Shown here: one piece after another, positions 6,695 through 13,219 of the stretch | Position numbering within the stretch: position 1 is the stretch's first letter | Layout: each line of letters begins with the position of its first letter | Assembly (NCBI GenBank): GCA_020341875.1 | Contig: CP070839.1 | Coordinates: 2,524,889 to 2,538,107, forward strand | DNA length: 13,219 nucleotides | Direction of reading: 5' to 3' | Source of the DNA: Candidatus Zixiibacteriota bacterium | Lineage (GTDB): Bacteria; Zixibacteria; MSB-5A5; SM1-73 | Position numbers and translations under genes: made by a program | The notes under the pieces: model-generated | What the model was told of the DNA's origin: nothing | Databases searched by the model: none | What the model saw: the letters and a program-made list of their open reading frames with translations, nothing else

Positions 6695-6744
6695 CGTGGA
6701 GTCAAGCCGCCAAAGCAAGCAGATAATCGCAAAGGAGACAGGTT

Positions 6745-7932
6745 ATGTGGCTTACCATCATCCCCTTTTTGTGTATCCTGATTTGCCTCTTAAGTGTTCG
6801 GAGACCTCTTGCCAACGTGCGGCCGAAGACGTTGCCAGGTTTCGCGGCAAGGGAAGGACTGGTCTTTCTTTTGGTCATTGTGTTGATTACGGTCGGTTTC
6901 AGTTGTTCGGGGGAAGACAAGACTGAGACTGAACCGGGAGCCCAAGTCGAGCCCTCGGCCACAAAGGAGGAAAAGCACGAACAGAGACTGCTTTCGCAGA
7001 TTCAGGATTACTTTGGTAAACTGAGCGAGTCCGACAGGCCCCAGGTGGCACATGCATTCAGGGTGGGGCTGGAGTATAAAATCAACGAGGAGTATGTCGA
7101 CGCCCTGGAGACGTTCAAGCAGGCTCTGGATTTGAATCTGTACGACGAGGAGAGGCTGGCCTTCTTCATTCTGATGGGAAATTGTGAAGCTCATCTAAAG
7201 GAGTACACCTCGGCCATAAACTACTATTTTCAGGCAGAGAGGTTGGGCCACGGAACGGAAAATGACACCGCTCTGACGGTGACCTATTCCAACTTGGCCT
7301 TGGCCTTCCAGCTGGAAAAGGATTTACATGGTGCGTTGGAGAACTATTTCAATTTGCTGAAGGTCTACCAAGAAATGGCAAACGCCCAGGGTCAGAGGAA
7401 CACATTGGCTGCTATCGGCTTGATATATCAGATCAAGGGTGAGGTGGACAGCGCCTCGGTTTACCACAAGAGGTCTCTTGAGCTCGACGCGCCCGGTGCG
7501 GCGCCTTCGATCTTTGCAGAGGCAGCTCAGTTGAACAACCTTGCTTTGACCTACAGGTCAAAGGGAGAATTAGACAGTGCTCTCGTCTTACATCAACGGG
7601 CCCTGATGCTTTTCCAGACGGCTGGGGATTACGGCAACGCAGCCAGCGTCCTGACCAATATGGGGATGATTCACCAGGAGAAGGGAGATACGAAACGAGC
7701 GCTGCAGTATCACCGCCAGGCGCTGGAGATCGACAGCACCATGGGCCACCTGATGGGGCAGGCCGGTGACCTGACCAACATCGGCTCGGTGCTGGAACAG
7801 GAAGGGAATCTGACCGAAGCAAAAAAGTCCTACCAGCGCGCTCTCTCGCTTTTTGAGAAGATGGAGGCCAAAACAGAGATCGAGTTCGTCCGGCAGAACA
7901 TTCAAAGGGTGGACGACAAATTGAAGGAATGA
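6745..7932 (+). CDS. Membrane-anchored TPR protein, possible lipoprotein
   Basis: This is a 395-residue protein with about seven TPR units of roughly 32-40 residues (about 100-131, 137-168, 178-211, 218-249, 260-291, 300-331 and 340-371). Several keep the classic pattern, for example NNLALTYRSKGELDSALVLHQRAL in two overlapping stretches. TPR arrays bind protein partners; no enzyme domain is present. The start at 6745 is firm because AAAGGAG lies 7 bases upstream. The N-terminus is odd: a hydrophobic segment (1-17), Arg-Arg, a short basic linker, a second hydrophobic segment (39-53), and then VGFSC-SGE, which fits the lipobox pattern at Cys54 but too far from the start for a normal signal. A TTG at 6832 would give a standard lipoprotein signal but has a poor ribosome site. 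The gene has its own promoter and terminator, so it is monocistronic. The partner and role are unknown. Confidence 0.92.
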   Translation: MWLTIIPFLCILICLLSVRRPLANVRPKTLPGFAAREGLVFLLVIVLITVGFSCSGEDKTETEPGAQVEPSATKEEKHEQRLLSQIQDYFGKLSESDRPQVAHAFRVGLEYKINEEYVDALETFKQALDLNLYDEERLAFFILMGNCEAHLKEYTSAINYYFQAERLGHGTENDTALTVTYSNLALAFQLEKDLHGALENYFNLLKVYQEMANAQGQRNTLAAIGLIYQIKGEVDSASVYHKRSLELDAPGAAPSIFAEAAQLNNLALTYRSKGELDSALVLHQRALMLFQTAGDYGNAASVLTNMGMIHQEKGDTKRALQYHRQALEIDSTMGHLMGQAGDLTNIGSVLEQEGNLTEAKKSYQRALSLFEKMEAKTEIEFVRQNIQRVDDKLKE

Positions 7933-8018
7933 AGAATGCGGGCCTCCCTCCGCCAGGCTGAAAAACTCAAAGGTCTCACTGGAGCGCTGGCCGTCCGTTG
8001 AGACGAATTTCACCAGGG

Positions 8019-8057
8019 CACAAAGGCAGGGCGTGTAGCCCTGCCTCTGTGGTTTTT
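8019..8057 (+). terminator. Terminator hairpin after the TPR gene, REP-like in shape
   Basis: Perfect arms AGGCAGGGC and GCCCTGCCT enclose loop GTGTA. The stem extends through one mismatch to CACA/TGTG and is followed by G and five T residues (8053-8057). It lies 86 bases after the TPR stop. The rest of 7933-8223 shows no gene. The five-base loop and G/C-rich arms resemble the hairpins at 6421-6478, so it may be a repeat element doing the work of a terminator. Confidence 0.75.
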
Positions 8058-8223
8058 CACGATCAAGTAACATTCGCGAAGGTCGAGGCTCGCCTAATGA
8101 AATCTGTGGTGTGATTACATTGGGTCAAGCGCAGGATTCAGATAACCCGTGGACCAGATCTCAGCGGAGATTGAGCCGACCGTTAAATCCTCAGACGCTC
8201 GCTTTCAATCCAAAGACCGAGTG

Positions 8224-9309
8224 ATGGCAGTTCCTCGAAAGATACTGATAATCCAGCTCCGCCGAATCGGCGACGTGCTTCTTTCCACGCCGGTGATCAG
8301 GGCGCTGAAGACACGTTTTCCGAAAAGCTGCATCGCTTTTCTTGTCGAAAGGGAGTCTGCGGACATTCTGACGCTAAATCCCTATCTCGATGAGGTCATT
8401 GTTCTTGAAAGGGAGAGATACAGAAATCCTTTCTATTCCCTAAGAAAGATATGGCAGATCAGAAGGAGGGGATTTGACCTGGTGATCGATTTTCTGGGAA
8501 ATCCAAGGACTGCTTACATCACTTTTCTTTCGGGAGCCGGTCGCAGAATGGGGTACGACGTTCACTGGAGAAGATTCTATTATAACCTCTTGATCAAAGA
8601 CGATGGGAGGCCGAAGTACTCGGCCACCCATAAGCTTGAAGCGCTGAAATCCCTGGGAATAGACGCGTCTGACCTGAGACCCGATTTTCTTATTTCGGAG
8701 GAGGCGAGACTCTTTTCCCAAAGCCTTTTTCAAGAGGCGGGAGTCGATCCTGGAAAGTTGATCATCTCGCTCTCCCCGACCAGCCGCAGACATTTCCGCC
8801 GCTGGCACCTGGAAAGGTTTGCCCGGCTGGCTGATTGGCTGATCTCACGATTTCAAGCCACGGTTGTCTTAGTCTGGGGGCCGGGGGAGAGGGGGGTGGT
8901 GGAAAAGGTTGGGGGTCTGATGGAGCAAAAGCCGCTGATCTCCCCGGAGACTGAAGATCTCTTTCGGTTAGGTGCTATTCTCCAGAAGTGCGATCTTCAC
9001 ATCGGAAACGATAACGGTACCAAACACGTTGCCGTGGCCATGGGAAAGCCTACTCTTACCATCTACGGGCCTCAAGATCCCGTGAACTGGACCTATCCCG
9101 AGCCTGCCCGGCACAAGTTCCTGAAGAAGAAAGCCGACTGCCCTGACTGTGACAGGATGAAACACAGGTGTGAGGAGCTTTCCTGCCTGGATGAAATCAC
9201 CTTGGAAGATGTTCAAGGAGTTTTCCTTCAACTCTTAAGAGACTTGGAGAAAGGCAAAGAGAGGGAGGTTGTCGAGAAGATTGAACGTCTTGCAGTTGAT
9301 CAACGTTAG
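8224..9309 (+). CDS. Glycosyltransferase family 9 (heptosyltransferase-like)
   Basis: GT9 enzymes such as WaaF/WaaC transfer heptose to the LPS inner core in the cytoplasm. The N-terminal Rossmann motif KILIIQLRRIGDVLLSTP opens the protein. The donor-binding half carries SLSPTSRRHFRRWHLERF and the block IGNDNGTKHVAVAMGK with TLTIYGPQDP, followed by a C-terminal Cys set (C-x2-C-x6-C-x4-C, starting CPDC) often seen in the family. I chose ATG 8224 because the GT9 core begins seven residues later; a GTG at 8149 in the same frame would add 25 residues, but neither start has a clear ribosome site. It opens the polysaccharide cluster and overlaps the next gene by about 29 bases. The sugar and acceptor cannot be read from sequence. 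Confidence 0.92.
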   Translation: MAVPRKILIIQLRRIGDVLLSTPVIRALKTRFPKSCIAFLVERESADILTLNPYLDEVIVLERERYRNPFYSLRKIWQIRRRGFDLVIDFLGNPRTAYITFLSGAGRRMGYDVHWRRFYYNLLIKDDGRPKYSATHKLEALKSLGIDASDLRPDFLISEEARLFSQSLFQEAGVDPGKLIISLSPTSRRHFRRWHLERFARLADWLISRFQATVVLVWGPGERGVVEKVGGLMEQKPLISPETEDLFRLGAILQKCDLHIGNDNGTKHVAVAMGKPTLTIYGPQDPVNWTYPEPARHKFLKKKADCPDCDRMKHRCEELSCLDEITLEDVQGVFLQLLRDLEKGKEREVVEKIERLAVDQR

Positions 9310-10396
9310 GTGGTACAATGCCTGCGCTTATTACGCGGTGAGCTTGTCCTTAGCCCTTAGGCGGAGGGGGCACAAGGTGATAGTAGCGGGCGACCCTTCG
9401 AGTCCACCGCTTCTGAAAGCCAGAGAGCTGGGGCTCTCTGTGTATGAAGACCTTGCTTTGAGCTACACCAGCCCATGGATGATAGCCTATAACGTCAAAA
9501 GAATGAGAGATCTGATCGAGAGGGAGGGCATCGAGATCGTCAATGCACACCGGGGGGAAGGTCATCTGGTTGCTGCACTGGCGAAAAAGTCCCTCAAGCG
9601 CGCAGTCCCGTTGATCAGGACCAGAGGGGACGTCAGAACGCCCAAACGTAGCCTGCTCAATCGATACCTGAATAATAAACTCACCGACAAAATCATCACC
9701 ACCTGCGGGGTGCTTAGAGAAGGCTACATAAAGAACCTGCAGATGCCCGAAGACAAGGTCGCGGCGGTGCCGGTAGGAATTGACCATGATTTCTTTTCGC
9801 CCAGAGAGAGCGACGCGACGTGGAAGAAGAGATTGAGCATTCCTAAACAGAATCTGGTGGTGGGAATAGTGGGAAGGCTCTCCCCGGTGAAGGGGCACGT
9901 GTATTTCATTCAGGCCGCGGATCATGTCTTAAGACAGGTCCCCGGTGTGACGTTCATTGTCTGCGGGGAGGACGCGCAGATGGGCGCGACGCAAATGAAG
10001 GATGCGGTGCGTGCAAGAAATATCGAGGAGAACTTTCGGTTTCTGGGCAAGGTAAAGGACGTCAGGGAGATCATCTCCCTTTTCGACGTGGGGGCAGTCT
10101 CCTCGGTGGGATCGGAGACCATCTGCAGGGTGGCCTTAGAGTACATGTCAATGGGGAAACCGGTGGTGGGAACTAGGGTCAATGCCATCCCGGAGGTGGT
10201 GGGGCATCAACTCAATGGCTTAGTGGTGAAGTCGAGGGACCCGCAGGAGCTGGCCGCTGCCCTTGTTGAATTATTGCGAGACAAAGACAAAAGACGGCAA
10301 TTCGGAAGAAAGAGCCGCAGCATTGTGATGGAAGAGTTCACTCTAGATGTATTTGCTCGGAAGATTGAAGAGATATATCTTGGTTTGTTAAATTAA
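9281..10396 (+). CDS. Glycosyltransferase family 4 (group 1)
   Basis: This is a retaining GT-B glycosyltransferase of about 371 residues. An N-terminal acceptor domain (VLQLINVRWYNACAYYAVSL, then RRRGHKVIVAG) precedes a nucleotide-sugar domain with VGRLSPVKGH, FRFLGKVKDV and the EX7E motif SETICRVALEYM (Glu279 and Glu287 from this start). GKPVVGTRVNAIPEVV and NGLVV follow, as in the family. The start is unclear. TTG 9281 puts the family core at the N-terminus and has GGAGG 12 bases upstream; TTG 9269 adds four residues but directly abuts that GGAGG. Either way it overlaps the end of the GT9 gene, which implies translational coupling. It probably adds a core or O-unit sugar in the cytoplasm; the donor is unknown. 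Confidence 0.92.
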   Translation: MNVLQLINVRWYNACAYYAVSLSLALRRRGHKVIVAGDPSSPPLLKARELGLSVYEDLALSYTSPWMIAYNVKRMRDLIEREGIEIVNAHRGEGHLVAALAKKSLKRAVPLIRTRGDVRTPKRSLLNRYLNNKLTDKIITTCGVLREGYIKNLQMPEDKVAAVPVGIDHDFFSPRESDATWKKRLSIPKQNLVVGIVGRLSPVKGHVYFIQAADHVLRQVPGVTFIVCGEDAQMGATQMKDAVRARNIEENFRFLGKVKDVREIISLFDVGAVSSVGSETICRVALEYMSMGKPVVGTRVNAIPEVVGHQLNGLVVKSRDPQELAAALVELLRDKDKRRQFGRKSRSIVMEEFTLDVFARKIEEIYLGLLN

Positions 10397-11640
10397 TGAC
10401 TTTTTCGTGCGGTCTGATGCAGACGAAAGGTAGTATAAAGATCACTGAGAAGATTATCTGGATCTCCCTCTGCGGGTTTGCCGTTTTCTCACCCTGGTCC
10501 GTCGCCGGCGCGCAGACCATGGCAGCGGTAGGACTTCTGGCATGGTTGGCCAAGATGTTGCTTTCGGGCAATGTGAATCTGGTGCGTACACCTTTGAATC
10601 TGCCCATCCTACTCTACGTAGCCGCCCTGGTGATCTCGGTCATACTCTCGCCTTTCAAGATGCACAGCCTTTCAGCTTTCAGGGAGGAATGGTTGCTTCT
10701 AATCTTCTTTCTGATCGTGAACAACGTGAAGGAGGAGGGAGAGGTCGAAAAGCTCCTCACCATTCTGATTGCCGTTTCGATCTTAGTCGGGCTCTACGCT
10801 ATCTGGCAGCACTACTCCGGGATGGACCTGTATCGGAACGAATCGCTTGAGCCAAAAGGGGGCGTCTTCATAAGCTTAGGATTCTTCAGTCACCACTTGA
10901 CCTTTGGCGGCTACTTTATGCTGACCTTCTTGCTGGCGTTGGTGTTGTTCCTTCGGACGAAAAGGGCAGGCCTACGCAGAATAATCGATTTCTGCGCGCC
11001 GATACTGCTGGGACTTTCGCTGGTCTTCAGCTATGCGCGCAGTGCGTGGCTGGGAGCAGTGATGGGTATCCTGGCGTTTGGCGTACTCAAGGGGGGGAAG
11101 TTCATTCTTCTTATGATGGTGGGGATCTGTGTCTTGGCACTACTTATCTATGTGGTCGAACCCACAAGCTGGGACCGGGTTAAGGAGATTAACCTCTCAA
11201 AAGACAAACCTGAATCCACCCGGATAAGATTGTGGCAGACTTCTATCAGGATGATAAAGGAGAGCCCGGTCTGGGGAGTGGGCTTGGGCGGCTGGGGCGT
11301 GCTGTTCGATGAGTATAAGGTGGAGGGAGTCTACGCGGCCACCTGCCACCCCCATAATGATTATCTGAACGTGGCGGTAAACACCGGCCTTTTGGGACTC
11401 TTAGCTTACTTGAGCATCTGGTCGGTATTCCTCTACTCAACCGTCAGATCGGTACTAAAGAATACAAGCAGTGGTCTGGCCCGCTCCGTGCAGATGGGCG
11501 GAATAGCTGCCATCGTGGCCTTCCTTTTCGCCGGCCTGCTTCAGTGTTACTACACCGATGCGGAGGTGAACATGCTGCTGATGTTCATCCTGGGGTTAAC
11601 CACGGTTTTGAATCTAAAGGCGCGAGGTGAAGTATCTTGA
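10396..11640 (+). CDS. O-antigen ligase / polymerase family membrane protein (Wzy_C type)
   Basis: This 414-residue protein has ten or more hydrophobic segments and the two hallmarks of the WaaL/Wzy_C family: SYARSAWLG at 212-220 with the conserved Arg215, and a large periplasmic loop (about 256-325) ending in CHPHNDYLN with His318/His320, followed by TGLLGLLAYL. Members transfer an undecaprenyl-linked glycan to lipid A-core (WaaL) or polymerise repeat units (Wzy), in the periplasm. Ligase and polymerase cannot be told apart by sequence alone; the core-type glycosyltransferase neighbours favour a ligase. ATG at 10396 overlaps the previous stop by one base (TAATG), so re-initiation is likely. 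A second ATG at 10417 is possible. Neither has a strong ribosome site. Confidence 0.88.
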   Translation: MTFSCGLMQTKGSIKITEKIIWISLCGFAVFSPWSVAGAQTMAAVGLLAWLAKMLLSGNVNLVRTPLNLPILLYVAALVISVILSPFKMHSLSAFREEWLLLIFFLIVNNVKEEGEVEKLLTILIAVSILVGLYAIWQHYSGMDLYRNESLEPKGGVFISLGFFSHHLTFGGYFMLTFLLALVLFLRTKRAGLRRIIDFCAPILLGLSLVFSYARSAWLGAVMGILAFGVLKGGKFILLMMVGICVLALLIYVVEPTSWDRVKEINLSKDKPESTRIRLWQTSIRMIKESPVWGVGLGGWGVLFDEYKVEGVYAATCHPHNDYLNVAVNTGLLGLLAYLSIWSVFLYSTVRSVLKNTSSGLARSVQMGGIAAIVAFLFAGLLQCYYTDAEVNMLLMFILGLTTVLNLKARGEVS

Positions 11641-12419
11641 GCAGAATCTCGTGTGTGATCATCACCTATAATGAGTCTAAGAACATAAAAAGATGCTTAG
11701 AGAGCGTAAGCTGGACAGATGAGATCGTGGTGGTCGACTCGTACAGTACCGACGACACCCGGGAGATCGCATCGGCTTTTACCGACAAGATCCATCAGTT
11801 GAAGTGGTCAGGTTTTGGCCCGGCCAAAGAGTGCGCCAAAAGTAAGGCCACCGGAGACTGGATACTCTCGGTAGACGCAGATGAGGTGGTGTCGGGAAAA
11901 TTAAGAGAGGAGATTCAAGGTATCACGGAATCTCAGGGCTCGTTGGACAGCTACTTCATTCCCAGAAGGTCGAATTTCTTGGGCAGATGGATCAGACACG
12001 GCGGATGGTATCCGGATTTGGTTTTAAGGCTGTTCAGGAAAGAGAAGGGGGGCTTCACCGACCGGGTGGTTCATGAAGAGGTGAAAGTGAGCGGAAGCAC
12101 AGGACGTTTGAAAAATGACCTCCTGCATTACACCGATCCTGATTTGGATCACTACCTGAAAAAGCTGAACCGGTACACCACCCTGGATGCCCTCCAGCTC
12201 TTCAGAGAGGGGAGAGGAGCGGGCGTCCTGGACATCCTTTTCAGACCCATACTCACGTTGGTGAAGATGTATTTTTTCAAGCTGGGATTCTTGGATGGTG
12301 TACCGGGGCTGATCCTGGCTGTCTCCTCGTCATTCCATGTCTTCTCAAAATACGTTAAGTTGTGGCACCTGAGGGAGACCACAGGGGGCGAAGGCCGCGA
12401 GGACGGTCCCCCGGTCTAA
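11637..12419 (+). CDS. Glycosyltransferase family 2, WaaE/KdtX-like
   Basis: This GT-A fold enzyme has 260 residues. It opens with SCVIITYNESKNIKRCL and EIVVVDSYSTDDT (nucleotide binding), then has the metal-binding DAD motif at 80-82 (SVDADEV). The middle block PRRSNFLGRWIRHGG with WYPDLVLRLFRK and VVHEEV, and a hydrophobic C-terminal region (about 201-236), are typical of WaaE-like LPS core beta-glucosyltransferases. The C-terminal part probably sits on the inner membrane. The start is TTG at 11637, within the previous stop (TTGA, 4-base overlap), and is supported by GAGGTG about 8 bases upstream. It is the last of four coupled genes. The sugar is an inference from the family. Confidence 0.92.
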   Translation: MSRISCVIITYNESKNIKRCLESVSWTDEIVVVDSYSTDDTREIASAFTDKIHQLKWSGFGPAKECAKSKATGDWILSVDADEVVSGKLREEIQGITESQGSLDSYFIPRRSNFLGRWIRHGGWYPDLVLRLFRKEKGGFTDRVVHEEVKVSGSTGRLKNDLLHYTDPDLDHYLKKLNRYTTLDALQLFREGRGAGVLDILFRPILTLVKMYFFKLGFLDGVPGLILAVSSSFHVFSKYVKLWHLRETTGGEGREDGPPV

Positions 12420-12450
12420 AAGAATCCGTGTTTCGCGGGGCGCCGCATCG

Positions 12451-12464
12451 TATATTCTAATATA
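12451..12464. repeat. AT-rich inverted repeat before the second GT9 gene
   Basis: TATATT and AATATA flank two bases in the 74-base gap between the GT2 and second GT9 genes. It could be part of a promoter or an operator, but no good -35 element is found at the right distance. Confidence 0.3.
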
Positions 12465-12493
12465 GGAAACTGTGACTCCCGGAAAGAGAGAAG

Positions 12494-13219
12494 ATGAGAG
12501 AACTTAAGCTAACAGGCAGAGAGAGATTCCTGGTGGTAAGAACCGACCGGGTGGGAGACGTGGTTTTGTCCACCCCGGTTCTGGAGTCGATAAAGACCCG
12601 GTTTCCTGAATCGCATCTTGTGATGATGGTTTCCTCCTACGCGGCGGGTGTGGTAAAAGCCAACCCCAATCTTGACGATGTGATAATTGACGATCATGAA
12701 AACCGGCACAAAGGAATAAAGGGATTCCTTGTGCTGTCAAAGGAGATAAGAGGCGGCAGGTTCGACGTGGGGATATTGCTCCGGCCCACGTTTAGGTTGG
12801 CGTTGCTGCTGTTCTTGGCCGGAATAAGATATCGGGTCGGCACCGGCTACAGGTTCTATCAGATGCTTTTCAACCGGAAGGTCTGCGTCCACAGAAAGAC
12901 GAATCTTCGCCACGAGGCGGACTATAACCTTAATCTGCTGAGGCCTCTTGGTATTAAACCTGAGAAGATTATTCCCAGGGTGTATCTTTCCCCGGAGGAG
13001 GAGAGTTTTGCCCAGCAGGTCTGGAGGGAATCTGAGATCGCACCGGATCGCGCCGTTGCGGTGATTCACCCGGGAAGCGGAGATTCGGCTCTGAATCTGC
13101 CGGCAAAGAGGTTTGCCCAGGTGGCAGATCAACTTGTCGAGGAGCGTGACGCCAAGGTACTTTTCACCGGAACGAAAGGGGAGGCGGATCTGATCGATCT
13201 CATCAAGAGGTGCATGCGC
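12494..13219 (+). CDS. Glycosyltransferase family 9 (heptosyltransferase-like), 3' end beyond the window
   Basis: The frame is open from ATG 12494 to the right edge, 242 codons. It starts RFLVVRTDRVGDVVLSTP, the GT9 Rossmann motif, with FPESHLVMMVSSYAAGVV and NPNLDDVI following. Further on, GIRYRVGTGYRF and VIHPGSGDSALNLPAKRF match the central GT9 blocks, where the glycine-serine pair lies near the donor site. The last third of the protein, with the usual GND-type block, is not seen. The ATG has a purine-rich GGAAAGAGAGAAG directly upstream. It resembles WaaF-type heptosyltransferases and is clearly different from the GT9 at 8224, so the cluster probably adds two separate GT9-dependent sugars. 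Its own promoter is possible, since it is 74 bases from the previous gene. Confidence 0.93.
   Translation, partial: MRELKLTGRERFLVVRTDRVGDVVLSTPVLESIKTRFPESHLVMMVSSYAAGVVKANPNLDDVIIDDHENRHKGIKGFLVLSKEIRGGRFDVGILLRPTFRLALLLFLAGIRYRVGTGYRFYQMLFNRKVCVHRKTNLRHEADYNLNLLRPLGIKPEKIIPRVYLSPEEESFAQQVWRESEIAPDRAVAVIHPGSGDSALNLPAKRFAQVADQLVEERDAKVLFTGTKGEADLIDLIKRCMR

Noticed and set aside
6627..6744. Possible riboswitch (cyclic di-GMP type) in the TPR leader
   Set aside because: Some A-rich and G-rich words are suggestive, but the ordered conserved segments of GEMM-type riboswitches are not present.
6421..8057. Hairpins as a CRISPR array
   Set aside because: Only three hairpins of differing sequence, not regularly spaced, with no repeated direct unit or spacers.
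7588..8073. Minus-strand ORF of 161 residues
   Set aside because: It is antisense to the TPR repeats and the downstream terminator; Leu/Gln/Val/His-rich composition is typical of a reversed coding frame.
9350..9925. Minus-strand ORF of 191 residues
   Set aside because: Antisense to the GT4 gene with its conserved blocks.

Overview
The window comes from a Gram-negative bacterium. It has a CcmABCD haem-export system for cytochrome c maturation, signal peptidase I, and a lipopolysaccharide or lipooligosaccharide type glycosyltransferase cluster with an O-antigen ligase-like membrane protein. Base composition looks close to half GC, and AGA/AGG arginine codons are frequent. I cannot name the organism. 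An uncultured lineage of the FCB/candidate-phylum kind is a guess, based mainly on gene style and on the tiny CcmD that follows CcmC.

Minus-strand half (1-5970). In transcription order this reads lepB (5970-5242), a strong intrinsic terminator (5212-5165), a good sigma70-type promoter (5128-5100), and then ccmA, ccmB, ccmC and a 35-residue ccmD, packed with overlaps or gaps of at most 9 bases. A polytopic membrane enzyme of the LTA synthase/sulfatase superfamily (2936-924) follows after 63 bases and may be co-transcribed. After a 240-base gap, the 5' two-thirds or less of a bleomycin hydrolase/aminopeptidase C family gene (683-1) runs off the left edge. It appears to carry an export signal.

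Central divergent region (5971-6744). No convincing gene is visible here. It holds an overlapping sense/antisense ORF pair of doubtful reality, a pair of REP-like hairpins (6421-6478), a perfect-consensus promoter (TTGACA, 17 bases, TATAAT; 6592-6620) and a 5' leader with two small hairpins.

Plus-strand half (6745-13219). The consensus promoter drives a membrane-anchored or lipoprotein-like TPR protein (6745-7932), closed by a terminator hairpin (8019-8057) that resembles the REP-like pair. After that comes a surface-polysaccharide cluster: GT9 glycosyltransferase, GT4 glycosyltransferase, O-antigen ligase/polymerase family protein and a WaaE-like GT2 glycosyltransferase, linked by overlaps of 1 to 29 bases. 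A second GT9 gene starts 74 bases later and runs off the right edge. Together these probably build and finish the LPS core or a related glycan.

Most of the content belongs to known families. I do not see a clearly undescribed multi-gene system. The best leads are the REP-like hairpins, the unusually perfect promoter with its structured leader, the apparently exported PepC, the CcmA lacking the usual switch histidine, and the LTA synthase-like enzyme linked to the ccm genes.
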